Shown: positions 37,942 to 46,864, numbered from the stretch's first letter. The stretch: DNA of 50,126 nucleotides from Actinotignum timonense (GCF_030216305.1 NZ_JASOKT010000014.1:1-50126), one strand, 5' to 3'. Notes: generated by a model from the letters alone, not told the origin. Made by a program: numbers and translations.

Positions 37942-38324
37942 TAAAAATCACCTCTTTTAGTAGTGAGTCGCCGGCCACTTCGCCGGCTCGGTTAGTACTT
38001 TAGTCCCAGGCCGGTAAGGTGTGTCAAGACCCATTTTTAGAGTGTCGCTAAGTTGGTGCAAGGCGGGTGTGGAACGGCGGAAAATGGCGGTTTGCGGTTG
38101 TAATTTGTGATCGGAATTGTCTTATTTTTTATCGAAAATAACGGATGTGGTGCGGGCGGGTACGTGCCGTTAGTCCTAGCTTGCGGGTGCGAGGTGGTTC
38201 TTGTGTGTGGGAGCGTGTTGTTGGGGTACGTTTGCGAGTGGTGGCGTGAAAGAAGGGTGGCCGGTGAGTGAACACCGGTCACCCTTCTTTGCGTAGGTAA
38301 TGGAGTGTATGTGGTTGCGGCCCG
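37942..38324. other. Intergenic region upstream of fdh and downstream of the Pro/Thr surface gene
   Basis: It holds the fdh promoter/leader on the minus strand and the terminator at 38249-38290. AT-rich sequence (38095-38150, with TTGTCTTATTTTTTATCG) is the plausible fdh promoter area or a relic. No gene is seen. Confidence 0.5.
38249..38290 (-). terminator. Terminator after the Pro/Thr-rich surface-protein gene
   Basis: An 18-bp stem, AAAGAAGGGTGGCCGGTG with CACCGGTCACCCTTCTTT (one mismatch), has a six-base loop. It lies 34 bp after the stop on the minus strand. The A/T ends allow termination in either direction. Confidence 0.85.
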
Positions 38325-39113
38325 CTAGGCACGCTTCTTTCTGGCGACGACGCCGCTGCCCGCCACGAGCAATCCGCCAGCAAGAAGTGCCGCGGCCCCG
38401 GTGGGAGCTCCCGAGTCCGCCAGGCGTTTTGCCGGCTGGGCGGCCGTGGGCGTGGCTGAGGGCTCTGCCGCGGGTGATTCAGTGGGGGCGGGTGTTGCCG
38501 TTGGTGTTGCGGTCGGTGTCGGCGTTTCCGAAGCGGTCGGTGTTGCCGTTGGTGTTGCGGTCGGCGTCGGGGTTGCCGACGGGCTAGCCGTCGGCGTTGT
38601 TGTTGCTGATGGAGTTTCCGTTGGTTCGGGTGTAGGAATAGGGGTTTCCGACGGGGTAGCCGTAGGCGTTGGCGTGCTCGACTCGCTGGGTGTGGGTGAT
38701 GGCGTCGTAGACGGTGACGCAGTGGGCGAAGGTGCCGTCGGCGTTGTCGTTGGTGATGGCACTGGAACGGGAGGGTTCTCCTCGACTGGGGTGGCTGTAG
38801 GCGTCGGTTTCGGTGCTGGAGGCGGAGGTGGTAGGGGTGGGACCGGCTTAAACGTTGGCCGGCGAGGTGGCACTGGAACCGGGGGCAGTTCTACGATGGG
38901 CGTAGACGTGGGCATCGGCTTCGGTACGGGAGGCAGAGGTATAAGTGGATCGGGATGGTCGATTATTTCCCTAATAATCGTAGGTGCCGCTTCATCTGGA
39001 TTCGCCGTTGGTTGAGGGCTGTCTTGAGTGGCGCTGACTGCCGCTGTTGGCGTGAGGAAGGGCAAGGCGGTGATGACGCCAAGTCCGATGATACGTTTCA
39101 CGGTAGGAATCAT
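38325..39113 (-). CDS. Pro/Thr-rich cell-wall protein with a divergent LADSG sorting signal
   Basis: This 262-residue secreted protein has a signal peptide at residues 1 to ~29 (LGVITALPFLTPTAAVSA). The middle ~190 residues are made of TPTATPTAT, PSPTP and PPVPVPP tracts that would span the wall or carry O-glycans. The C-terminus has LADSG, a hydrophobic helix (AALLAGGLLVAGSGVV) and ARKKRA. That is the layout of a sortase substrate but departs from LPXTG at two positions. No folded domain is visible. The gene is preceded by AAGGGGGAG and a -10-like TATAAA, and a ten-base G/C homopolymer lies further upstream. The repetitive DNA is prone to length change. Confidence 0.82.
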   Translation of the reverse strand: MIPTVKRIIGLGVITALPFLTPTAAVSATQDSPQPTANPDEAAPTIIREIIDHPDPLIPLPPVPKPMPTSTPIVELPPVPVPPRRPTFKPVPPLPPPPPAPKPTPTATPVEENPPVPVPSPTTTPTAPSPTASPSTTPSPTPSESSTPTPTATPSETPIPTPEPTETPSATTTPTASPSATPTPTATPTATPTASETPTPTATPTATPAPTESPAAEPSATPTAAQPAKRLADSGAPTGAAALLAGGLLVAGSGVVARKKRA

Positions 39114-39459
39114 GATCTCCCCCTTTTATAGCAAATACGTCATTTATACGAATGATTAACCCCGCGGGGGGGGGGTGCTCAATTGCCATAATAGTGTGGT
39201 AATGGCCGTAACTTTATAAAAACTACCTAAAAAAGATTGTGATACTGAATACCATTCTGTGTTTGCGGTATTTATATAAAACACGTTGATCGTGCGCCTA
39301 TTCGTTGGTGCGGTGGAGGCTATCTTAGCGAGCGTTCGTATCGTCCCTGCGCAAAGAGTTGGGGATGTGTTTGGGCGTTTTCTCGAACAGGGTCACCAAA
39401 ACATGGATAAGGAGGTGGCGTGAATGCGAGAAAGTCTTGTTATAGCAAGGGGTGGGAGG
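39114..39459. other. AT-rich promoter region with a homopolymer tract
   Basis: This 346-bp region upstream of the Pro/Thr-rich surface gene is notably AT-rich (39185-39290) for this genome. It contains the 10-bp G run (39166-39175). The part nearest the tRNAs has no recognisable feature. No gene is seen. Confidence 0.5.
39166..39175 (-). repeat. Poly-C (poly-G on + strand) tract upstream of a surface-protein gene
   Basis: Ten consecutive G's on the plus strand follow CCCCGC. On the gene's strand the tract lies 17 bp upstream of a -10-like TATAAA (39143-39148), that is, in the expected -35 position of the promoter. Such tracts change length by slippage. Confidence 0.85.
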
Positions 39460-39535
39460 TGGTGGCTCCGACCGGCGTCGATCCGGTGACCTTTCGATTT
39501 TCAGTCGAACGCTCTACCAACTGAGCTACAGAGCC
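39460..39535 (-). tRNA. tRNA-Phe (GAA)
   Basis: A 76-nt cloverleaf with acceptor GGCTCTG/CGGAGCC, anticodon loop CTGAAAA and T arm CCGGATCGACGCCGG. The discriminator A and the 3' CCA are genome-encoded. It is the last of three tRNAs in the order Glu-Asp-Phe. Confidence 0.97.
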
Positions 39536-39574
39536 GAAAGAGAAACACCCGGTTTCCCGGGCGTTCTTCCTTCG

Positions 39575-39648
39575 CGACCCCGACGGGACTTGAACCCGCG
39601 ACCTCCGCCGTGACAGGGCGGCGCGCTAACCAACTGCGCTACGGGGCC
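39575..39648 (-). tRNA. tRNA-Asp (GTC)
   Basis: A 74-nt cloverleaf with acceptor GGCCCCG/CGGGGTC, anticodon loop CTGTCAC and T arm GCGGGTTCAAGTCCCGT. The discriminator is G. CCA is not encoded. Confidence 0.97.
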
Positions 39649-39673
39649 ATTTGCTAGGCAAATAACCATCGCG

Positions 39674-39746
39674 TACCCCCAACGGGATTCGAACCCGTGT
39701 TACCGGAGTGAAAGTCCGGCGTCCTAGGCCTCTAGACGATGGGGGC
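39674..39746 (-). tRNA. tRNA-Glu (TTC)
   Basis: A 73-nt cloverleaf with acceptor GCCCCCA/TGGGGGT (terminal G-U pair), anticodon loop CTTTCAC and T arm ACGGGTTCGAATCCCGT. The discriminator is A. CCA is not encoded. Confidence 0.97.
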
Positions 39747-40017
39747 TCAAGAACGTTGTTCTCAAAGCGTCCCCGCTGAGGGAACGGGTATAAGCTTACG
39801 TAGGATTCCAGGTCTTAGCAAATTGAACGAGGGTGTTCTCGATCACCAAGCGAGTTTTCCGCGGTAATCCGCGCCTTTCAGGGAGGTGACCACGCTGCGC
39901 GAGGGCGGCGTCGTACCAGATAGGAGCCTTGTGGGCGCTTCCCGGCGGTCTCACGCCGGAGGCGAAAGGAGTTCGACGCCGCTTTTTCTGTCGTAGGCAC
40001 CTACTAGGCTTTCAGAC

Positions 40018-42009
40018 ATGAACGCATCGGTACTCGCGGTGGCCCCGTCCGCCTGGAAAACGCTCTCGCTCGCGCCTTGGCTGCGGGCGGAAAGTGAGGC
40101 GCCCACGCCGGAACCCACCCCCACCTCGGATCTGCATGAAGTTGCCGAACAGGCCGTGGCTGCCACGGTTGATATCGCGCAGCTGCTCGGGGTGTGCCTG
40201 CTGGGTGCCCTCATCGGCTGGGTGATCGCCGTGGTTATCGTGGCGGTGGTCAAGGCCGGTTTCCGGCGCCATACCGGGCTTATCGATGTGGTGCGCGGCG
40301 TTCAGGTGCCCGCGCAATTCACGCTCGCGGTGGTGGGCGCGCGCTTCGGGCTGTTCTCCTATATGGAGAATTTCCCGGAACAGGATCGGCCTAATTGGTC
40401 ACCCGTGCTCAAACACCTGCTGCTTCTCCTCATTATCGCGGGTCTGACCTGGCTGCTTGTCGGCGTGGTGAACGGGGCAGCGCGTTCCTACCTCAAATTC
40501 GTGGAGCGGGTAGCGGAAACGCGCTATCGGCGGGTGCAAACCCAGCTCCAGATTCTGCGGCGCCTGGCGGTAGCCCTCATTGTCGTTATCGGCCTGGCCG
40601 CCATGCTCATGACCTACCCGGGCGCAAAAGCCGCCGGCGCCTCACTTTTCGCCTCCGCGGGCGTGATCTCCCTGGTCGTTGGTATTGCTGCGCAATCCAC
40701 CCTGGGTACGCTCTTCGCGGGGTTACAGCTGGCCTTCTCGGATTCCATCCGCGTCAATGACATCGTCATTTGGGATGGGAATATGTGCACGGTTGAGGAA
40801 ATCACACTCTCCTATGTGGTCCTCAAAGTCTGGGACGGCCGGCGCCTCATCGTGCCCTCCAATAAACTCACCTCCACCACCTTCGAAAACTGGAGCCGGC
40901 GCGATCTAGACATTATGGGATCGGTGGTCCTCCAACTGGACTGGAGCGCCCCCATCGCGGAACTACGTGCCGAACTTGACCGCATCCTCGCCAACACTGA
41001 CCTTTGGGATGGTGATACCGGCATCCTCGTGGTGGGGGATGCTTCCACCGCGAACGGCCTACAAGTCTCCGCGATTGTCTCCGCATCCTCACCCGGCGAA
41101 CTCACCGACCTGCGTAACCACGTGCGTGAAAAGCTCATCGTGTGGTTGCAGAACAACGCCCCGGATGCCTTCCCACACACCCGTTTTTATAACGACGACG
41201 CAGCCTCGTCCGCCCCCGGTACCCTTGCCGCGGAAAGCGACTCGGATCAGCAGGGAACTGACGCCGAGCAGGCAGGAAGCGATGCGGCTGGCGAATCAAG
41301 CGAAGCTGAGGGGGAGCCTGAGGAAGCGGCGGCTGGGAACTCTGGTGACCGTGCCGAATCTGAGGAGCTCGCGCAGTCCGAGGCACACGCGAAATCTGAG
41401 AAGCGCACGAAATCTGAAAAGCCGGCCAAGCCCGCGGCTCGCCCAGTCACCCGCACCTCCATCGGTGCTCAAGAACAAACCGAACCGGATACCACTTTCG
41501 ACCCGCAGGACTACCAAGAAACCCGCATTCTCTCTGCATCTGATATTGAAGCGGCGGTGCGCCCGGAGCGGGTACCGGTAGCCAGCCGGCCCGAAAGCCC
41601 TGCCGGTGGGGAAGGCCCGGCCACCCGCATCCGGGAAGGCCACGAAGCCTCGCTGTTCACCGGATCCATCCAGGCTGAAAAACGCGGCCAAGAATTCTCC
41701 GGCCCGGGTGCCGACGTCCTGGCAGAACGCGAACATAATGCCGCGCGCCGCACCGGCCAGCAAGAACCCGTCCACGAAGCTGGCAAAGTCCCCTCAGAAT
41801 CATCGGCGCCTCCAACCGCCGTCTTCCCGGCCGTATCCGGAGAAGCAAGCGAACCCGACGCCGCCAAGCAAGCTGGTACCGCCAAGCAAGCTGGCGCACC
41901 TAAGCAAAGCGAGACCGCGAAGCAGCCTGAAGCCGCTAAACAAAGTAGCGACAATGAGGAAACTGAAGAAAGGAAAAGTCATGGCACGGATGCTCCCGCA
42001 AAGCGATGA
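40018..42009 (+). CDS. MscS-family mechanosensitive channel with long disordered tail
   Basis: The channel opens under membrane tension to release solutes. The 663-residue protein has three or four N-terminal membrane segments (about 55-80, 105-145 and 180-200). Its MscS pore helix and beta domain follow: AGASLFASAGVISLVVGIAA, LAFSDSIRVNDIVIW, and GRRLIVPSNKLTSTTFENWS. From about residue 395 it has ~270 residues of Glu/Ala/Lys/Gln/Ser-rich, low-complexity tail (AKSEKRTKSEKPAKPAA, AAKQAGTAKQAGAPKQ). The usual MscS-type protein lacks such a tail. The ATG has no ribosome site; TAGGCT seven bases upstream indicates a leaderless start. The last 29 bp overlap msrB in another frame. Confidence 0.92.
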   Translation: MNASVLAVAPSAWKTLSLAPWLRAESEAPTPEPTPTSDLHEVAEQAVAATVDIAQLLGVCLLGALIGWVIAVVIVAVVKAGFRRHTGLIDVVRGVQVPAQFTLAVVGARFGLFSYMENFPEQDRPNWSPVLKHLLLLLIIAGLTWLLVGVVNGAARSYLKFVERVAETRYRRVQTQLQILRRLAVALIVVIGLAAMLMTYPGAKAAGASLFASAGVISLVVGIAAQSTLGTLFAGLQLAFSDSIRVNDIVIWDGNMCTVEEITLSYVVLKVWDGRRLIVPSNKLTSTTFENWSRRDLDIMGSVVLQLDWSAPIAELRAELDRILANTDLWDGDTGILVVGDASTANGLQVSAIVSASSPGELTDLRNHVREKLIVWLQNNAPDAFPHTRFYNDDAASSAPGTLAAESDSDQQGTDAEQAGSDAAGESSEAEGEPEEAAAGNSGDRAESEELAQSEAHAKSEKRTKSEKPAKPAARPVTRTSIGAQEQTEPDTTFDPQDYQETRILSASDIEAAVRPERVPVASRPESPAGGEGPATRIREGHEASLFTGSIQAEKRGQEFSGPGADVLAEREHNAARRTGQQEPVHEAGKVPSESSAPPTAVFPAVSGEASEPDAAKQAGTAKQAGAPKQSETAKQPEAAKQSSDNEETEERKSHGTDAPAKR

Positions 42010-42397
42010 AGAATGGGCCCGGGTCCTCACCCCGGCAGAATTTACGGTCCTGCGTCAAGCTGGAACCGAAGCGCCCTTCACCGGCGAACTCCTGAATGAA
42101 AACCGCGAAGGAATCTACCGGTGCCGGGCCTGCGGGGCAGAACTCTTCCGCTCCACCACCAAATTCGATGCCGGATGCGGCTGGCCCAGCTTCTATGACC
42201 CCTCCCGCACCGATGCCGTGCGCACAGACGTCGATTACAAACTCGGCTACCCCCGCACCGAAGTCCGGTGCGCCACCTGCGATTCCCACCTTGGGCACGT
42301 CTTCCCTGACGCACCCCACACACCCACCGGCCAGCGCTACTGCATGAACTCCGTCGCGCTCACCTTCGAACCCGCAAACACGTCTACAACCGCATAG
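41981..42397 (+). CDS. msrB: Peptide methionine-(R)-S-oxide reductase
   Basis: It reduces methionine-R-sulfoxide in oxidised proteins. The 138-residue protein has the full MsrB fold with zinc Cys pairs CRAC and CATC, GCGWPSFYD, SHLGHVF and the catalytic Cys in RYCMNS. ATG 41981 is chosen because AAGAAAGGA lies seven bases upstream and the family start (MLPQSDEEWARVLTPAEF) follows. The longer open frame to 41606 is a shadow of the channel tail. The start lies inside the mscS 3' end, so the two are coupled. No resolving selenocysteine is involved (Cys codons throughout). Confidence 0.96.
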   Translation: MARMLPQSDEEWARVLTPAEFTVLRQAGTEAPFTGELLNENREGIYRCRACGAELFRSTTKFDAGCGWPSFYDPSRTDAVRTDVDYKLGYPRTEVRCATCDSHLGHVFPDAPHTPTGQRYCMNSVALTFEPANTSTTA

Positions 42398-42485
42398 ATT
42401 CGGTAGAATCACCCGTGTTGCACACCGCCACCAAGGGAACTCCCCGGGCCGGCGGTGTCCACCGGGTCGCGACAAAGGAGAAACC

Positions 42486-43283
42486 ATGCCGAGCCTTCAT
42501 GTCATGTCCGCCAACCTTCAACAAGGTAAGCCCTCACGGCGCCCGCGGCCGGGCACGGACAAAGTGACATGGCAGCGCGAATCCATCAGCAAAGCCATCC
42601 GGCTCATTACCGCCGCAGGCCCGGAACTTCTCGCCCTCCAAGAAGTCAAAGTCACCACCGCCGGCGGAGACCTCTACGCACCCCTCCTCGCCGCCGGCAA
42701 CTACCACGAAGCCATCTTCGCGCCCACCAAAAATGAGCGCGGCCGCCTCCGCGCCACCAAAAAGGGGGAAGCCCGCGGGGTCGGCACCGCACTCCTCTCC
42801 GTCTACCCCATCGGCGCTCGCGAGGTCATCAACCTCCCCGTCCACCAGCAAGAAACATGGCTGAAAACCCTGCGGACAAATATCGGGATTGGCGAAATCC
42901 CCCGGGTTGCGATCCTCGCCGAAATCAAGGTGGCGCCCGGGCACTCCGTCGTCGTTGCTGCAACGCACCTCACGTACACGTACCGCCTCAACGTCACGCA
43001 ACTACGCACCGTAACCGGAGCCCTCACCGGATTCGCCCAGCGCTACGGGCTAGAGAACGCCCCGCGGCTCATCATCGGCGACCTCAATATCCGCGGCTGC
43101 GAAGTGCCACTCGCGGCAACCGGATTCGAAGCCGCCGCCGAAGCCCTCACCTACCCCTCCGATGAGCCAGAAAGTCAAATCGACCATATCCTCGGAACCG
43201 GGGTTGAGGTGCGGGCCGCGGAAAACCTCTTCCTGCCGCTCTCCGACCATCGCGCCCTACGCGCTACTGCAGTCTGGAAATAG
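42486..43283 (+). CDS. Endonuclease/exonuclease/phosphatase-fold protein
   Basis: This 265-residue protein is a metal-dependent phosphodiesterase-fold enzyme. Key motifs are VMSANLQQG, the metal Glu in LALQEVK, VVAATHLTY, the catalytic Asp/Asn in IIGDLNIRG, and IDHILG with SDHRAL at the end. There is no signal peptide. The start ATG follows AAAGGAGAAACC. Substrate class (DNA, RNA, lipid or nucleotide) is not readable from the motifs. It follows msrB after 88 bp that include a -10-like TAGAAT. Confidence 0.9.
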   Translation: MPSLHVMSANLQQGKPSRRPRPGTDKVTWQRESISKAIRLITAAGPELLALQEVKVTTAGGDLYAPLLAAGNYHEAIFAPTKNERGRLRATKKGEARGVGTALLSVYPIGAREVINLPVHQQETWLKTLRTNIGIGEIPRVAILAEIKVAPGHSVVVAATHLTYTYRLNVTQLRTVTGALTGFAQRYGLENAPRLIIGDLNIRGCEVPLAATGFEAAAEALTYPSDEPESQIDHILGTGVEVRAAENLFLPLSDHRALRATAVWK

Positions 43284-43348
43284 GGCCACACCTCCACGCT
43301 CGAGACGCACCCTCACTCCGGAAGAACTCTGTCTACACTAGTGCTGTT

Positions 43349-44275
43349 ATGGCCTCAGTACTGCTCAACTTTTGGGTGATTATCGCGATTATGCTCGTCG
43401 GCTACCTCGTCGCGCGCTGCAAAATCGTACCCCCGGGAAGCGACCGCACCCTCACCCAGCTGGTCTTCTACACCACGCTGCCAGCCCTCATGTTCACCAC
43501 CCTCGCCAACTCCAACCCGGCATCCTTCTTCGGGGTGAACGGGCTCGCCAATATCATCTCCTCGGTAGGAACCGGACTCATCTACACAGCCCTGGCCGCC
43601 ACCGTACTCAAAAGCCGCGGCACCGAACTCACCGTGGGCGCGCTCGTTGCCTGCTATACCAATATCGGCAACCTGGGCGTGGCCTTCCTCGTGGCCATCA
43701 CCGGCGACCCCACCCCCGCCGCACCCATCCTGCTCTTCCAAATCCTCGTGATGGTGCCGGTCTTCTTCTCCATCCTCGATAACCAAACCGGCAAGAAAAC
43801 CGAAGGCCTGTGGCGCACCATCCTCTCCCGCCTCAAAAACCCGCTGCTTATCGCGGTCTTCGCCGGACTCATGGTTGCCCTCCTCAAGATCCCCATCCCG
43901 GAACTCATCTCCGCGCCTCTCGAAAAAATGGCAGGCGCGAACGTGCCCATTATTCTGCTGGCGATGGGAATGTCCTTGCGCGGGGCGCGCCTACCCCGCT
44001 TCGGGCGTGAAAGCGCACCCCTCATGCTCGGCATCTTCTGCCGCCTCATCCTCGGGCCGCTTATTGCCTTCGGAGCCGGCTACCTCCTGGGCGCACGCGG
44101 CGAAGCCCTCATGGCCATCGCCATCATCGGAGCGTTCCCCACCGCCAACAATGTGTTCGTTTACGCGCACCGCTACCGCTCCGGCGTGACCATGGCACGC
44201 GACGCCGTCATCATCACCACGGTCGGCTCACTCCTCGTCATCCTCCTCATCACCGTCATCGCCCAAACGGTATAA
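43349..44275 (+). CDS. AEC-family (auxin efflux carrier-like) transporter
   Basis: This 308-residue membrane protein has ten hydrophobic helices in two halves. NFWVIIAIMLVGYLVARCKI and QLVFYTTLPALMFTTLANSN near the N-terminus, ACYTNIGNLGVAFLVA in the middle, and IIGAFPTANNVFVYAHRYR near the end match the AEC pattern, including the Asn-containing breaks. Members export malate, other organic acids or auxin-like compounds; the substrate here is unknown. The ATG lacks a clear ribosome site, and TACACT nine bases upstream suggests a leaderless or short-leader message. Confidence 0.9.
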   Translation: MASVLLNFWVIIAIMLVGYLVARCKIVPPGSDRTLTQLVFYTTLPALMFTTLANSNPASFFGVNGLANIISSVGTGLIYTALAATVLKSRGTELTVGALVACYTNIGNLGVAFLVAITGDPTPAAPILLFQILVMVPVFFSILDNQTGKKTEGLWRTILSRLKNPLLIAVFAGLMVALLKIPIPELISAPLEKMAGANVPIILLAMGMSLRGARLPRFGRESAPLMLGIFCRLILGPLIAFGAGYLLGARGEALMAIAIIGAFPTANNVFVYAHRYRSGVTMARDAVIITTVGSLLVILLITVIAQTV

Positions 44276-44443
44276 GAGCGGCTTCGGTATGAGGGCCCGC
44301 GTAGGTAGGCCGCCCGTGCGAGGAGCGCGTCGAACGGTAGACGTGCTTTCGGTATGAAGGACCGCTCTTCCGAGCCGTGAGGCCGCCCCGGCGGAATAAT
44401 ATGCCGCGGAGCTACTGAGCTATTGGGATCCTCTACTGAGCTA

Positions 44444-45955
44444 CTACCCCTTGACTGGGTTGTAATCCGGGCCGGGTTCCTCCCCGTCCACCTCGAAATT
44501 CGGCTGGTCGAAAGCATAATCCGGGTCCGGAGTGGCGGGCGTGGGGGAATTAATATCCGCGTTATCGACCACGCGTTCCTCCCCACCCAAGGTGTGCGAC
44601 GCCGCCCTCGCCGTGACCGGCGAGGGAGATTCCTCAGCGCGAATATTGAGCTCCTTCGCGTTGTATTCGAGCAGCTGCTTGGCCACCGCAGTCCCCGCCA
44701 AATCGCGCAGATCCAATTCGGGAAGTTCCGTGAGCGGCTTATCCGGGGTGCGGCGCAGCACCTTAAACACTTCCCACACAATCGAAATCAGCGGAATCAC
44801 AATAATCGCACCCAGCAGCCCGGCCACAAACGTACCGGCCGTCACGCCCACCGCAATCACCACCGGGTGGAGCGAGACCTGATGCCCCATAATGAGCGGC
44901 TGGAGCACATGCCCCTCGAACTGGCCGATCAGCGCCACGCCCACCAGCACCACCAGGGAAATAACCACGCCCTTCGTGGCCAGAGCCACCAGCGCCGCAA
45001 TAATCATGGCCGCCGGCGCACCGAACAGCGGAATAAAGGCACCGATGACCACGAGCGTCGCCAGGGGAGCGGCCAGCGGCACCCCGCACGCCACCAGCAG
45101 AATCGCGGCCATCACGCCATCGCATAGCGCAATAAGGATGGTGCCGCGCGCGTAACCGGAGAAGCTGTACCACCCGGCAGTGGCCGCCGCGTGAGTACGC
45201 CGCCGCGCCCGATCCGGGAGCACATTAATAAACCACAGCCACATATTTTTCCCGGCTGCCAGGAAGAAAATCGAGCAGAAAAGCGCCAGCGCGATCAACG
45301 TGAAAGCCAAAGCCACCGTGCCGGCCTGCGAAAGCGCCGTCGACGCAATATTTCCCGCGTTATTCTGCAAGTACGTAGCCGCACGTTCGATACCCTCGTT
45401 CAGGCCCTCGCGCAACTCATCGACCGTAATATTAATCGGAATCGGCCCGTTCGCAATCCAATTAAAAATGCCATCCAGACCGCGCTGCATCTGCTCGGAC
45501 AGGCTCGACCACTGATTCGCCACCGAATCAATAATCCAATAAATAATCCCGCCCAGCGCCGCGAACAGGCCCAGCAATGCCAGCGCCGTCGCCAACGCCC
45601 GCGGCATAATCCGATCCAAAAGATTGACAATCGGATGCAGCAGCGAGGTCATCACCAGGCCGAGGAACACCGCCACCAGCACCCACTGCACCGAAGCCGC
45701 CATGTGGAAAATACCCCAAATGGCAATAACCACGCCGATGAGGAGCCAGGCGCTCACACCCCACGTCACCAGCACCGGCTGCACCCCGGCCGGATGAATC
45801 TCCACAACGGTGCGCTGCGAACGCCCGCCGCTATCGGCCGGGTCCTTCGCGTAACGCTCCACGGCCTCTTCGGCCACGCGCTCAATCTGTTCGCGCCGCG
45901 ACACCGCCGAGCGAATCCGATCCATCAGGGAGGGTGACTTCTTTGATTCCTTCAC
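44444..45955 (-). CDS. AI-2E (PerM) family transporter
   Basis: This 503-residue membrane protein has about eight helices: WGVSAWLLIGVVIAIWGIFH, VLVAVFLGLVMTSLLHPIVN and ALALLGLFAALGGIIYWIID near the N-terminus. A long extracytoplasmic segment follows, then GTILIALCDGVMAAILLVAC and LATLVVIGAFIPLFGAPAAM. The C-terminus is an acidic, disordered tail (NADINSPTPATPDPDYAF). The family includes Na+/H+ antiporters and supposed autoinducer-2 exporters; the substrate is not determined here. The start is uncertain. GTG 45955 is seven bases after TAAGCT and would be leaderless. ATG 45925 is the next candidate. The frame remains open to 46117, but the extension is not family-like. Confidence 0.87.
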   Translation of the reverse strand: MKESKKSPSLMDRIRSAVSRREQIERVAEEAVERYAKDPADSGGRSQRTVVEIHPAGVQPVLVTWGVSAWLLIGVVIAIWGIFHMAASVQWVLVAVFLGLVMTSLLHPIVNLLDRIMPRALATALALLGLFAALGGIIYWIIDSVANQWSSLSEQMQRGLDGIFNWIANGPIPINITVDELREGLNEGIERAATYLQNNAGNIASTALSQAGTVALAFTLIALALFCSIFFLAAGKNMWLWFINVLPDRARRRTHAAATAGWYSFSGYARGTILIALCDGVMAAILLVACGVPLAAPLATLVVIGAFIPLFGAPAAMIIAALVALATKGVVISLVVLVGVALIGQFEGHVLQPLIMGHQVSLHPVVIAVGVTAGTFVAGLLGAIIVIPLISIVWEVFKVLRRTPDKPLTELPELDLRDLAGTAVAKQLLEYNAKELNIRAEESPSPVTARAASHTLGGEERVVDNADINSPTPATPDPDYAFDQPNFEVDGEEPGPDYNPVKG

Positions 45956-46070
45956 AAGCTTTAGCTTACTGAAGAACGGCCCGCGCCGGGCGCCGAACTC
46001 TAAGGCCGAGTGCAACATCTTTTGCGATTGGGAGTGTGGCCAAATTTCATCGGGAACATTAAGTCGGATA

Positions 46071-46095
46071 AAACTAACGCCAAATGTCCTACAGG
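46071..46095 (+). repeat. AACCAACAC-TGTCC motif, distant copy
   Basis: AAACTAACGCCAAATGTCC followed by TACAGG, preceded by AAGTCGGATA, matches 27045-27063 and 27135-27160. It lies upstream of the PerM gene, about 19 kb from the others. Confidence 0.65.
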
Positions 46096-46168
46096 TAGAT
46101 GGGATCGGCTGCGGCAACAGTCCCAGTGCGGGTTCGGTTTATGATTCTCGTGGCTTGTTGGTGGTATA

Positions 46169-46204
46169 GGTTGTGGCTGCACCCATGAGAGTGCAGCCAC
46201 AACC
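46169..46204 (-). terminator. Terminator after the HTH-like gene
   Basis: A perfect 14-bp stem, GGTTGTGGCTGCAC with GTGCAGCCACAACC, has an eight-base loop. It is placed 19 bp beyond the stop of the leftward gene. Confidence 0.8.
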
Positions 46205-46222
46205 ATTTGCTATGAAGCTACT

Positions 46223-46864
46223 TTATTTTGCTTCAAAATCGAGTTCGTCGGACGTCCAGACACGATTGGACGGTCCTTGTCGAGAGGGAAGGAAGTTGTG
46301 AGCGTACCGATAGCGTTCCTGCTTTGTAAATGGCTCTACGATGAAGCAGCGGCCACCTGACTGGCTGAATACGTTTGGTACCCAGCTATGTACACGCCCG
46401 CCATCGAGGATGAACCCTGCGTAAGAGGCAACAATGATTCCGTTACTTTCGGCAAGGAAGTCAGCATTGTCGTCACTAACTCGCCAATGTCCACTAACCT
46501 TTAGTTCTCCGGAGAGAACTTTCTTCCAGATATTGGGAGCGACATTAGCCTCAACCTCACTCAGATCTTGCTGCCTCTGTCCCCACGTGTCGTCAAAGAA
46601 CAGGGTTGGTGAAGCTTCTTGAGATTCGACTCCCATCGAGCAAACCAAAGCTTTCTCCCCGTAGGGGATAAGCAGGGGCCGATTGCGTGCAGAGGCTAAG
46701 TATCCGATATCCCAACCTGAGTACTGCTGGTTTCGTTGACTAGCGGAATCATCGAGGATGGAGATTAGGCCAAGATCGACGAGTTTGGCCATTGCGTTTG
46801 ATCCGATACCAAGAATCTGCTTGGCGGTTTCGAAGCCGTAAGTGGTTTCTTCGAATGAAAACAT
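46223..46864 (-). CDS. Unknown protein with an N-terminal HTH-like segment
   Basis: I do not recognise this 213-residue protein. Residues ~8-35 (GFETAKQILGIGSNAMAKLV, then DLGLI) resemble a short helix-turn-helix of the MerR/excisionase kind, so DNA binding is plausible. The rest has many aromatic residues and short strands (WRVSDDNADFLAES, GGRVHSWVPNVF). The start ATG has GGAAGG at about eight bases. The gene has lower GC and less biased codons than its neighbours and lies between a hairpin terminator and a ~790-bp region without genes. Those are signs of an acquired segment. It does not resemble a transposase or integrase. Confidence 0.7.
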   Translation of the reverse strand: MFSFEETTYGFETAKQILGIGSNAMAKLVDLGLISILDDSASQRNQQYSGWDIGYLASARNRPLLIPYGEKALVCSMGVESQEASPTLFFDDTWGQRQQDLSEVEANVAPNIWKKVLSGELKVSGHWRVSDDNADFLAESNGIIVASYAGFILDGGRVHSWVPNVFSQSGGRCFIVEPFTKQERYRYAHNFLPSRQGPSNRVWTSDELDFEAK

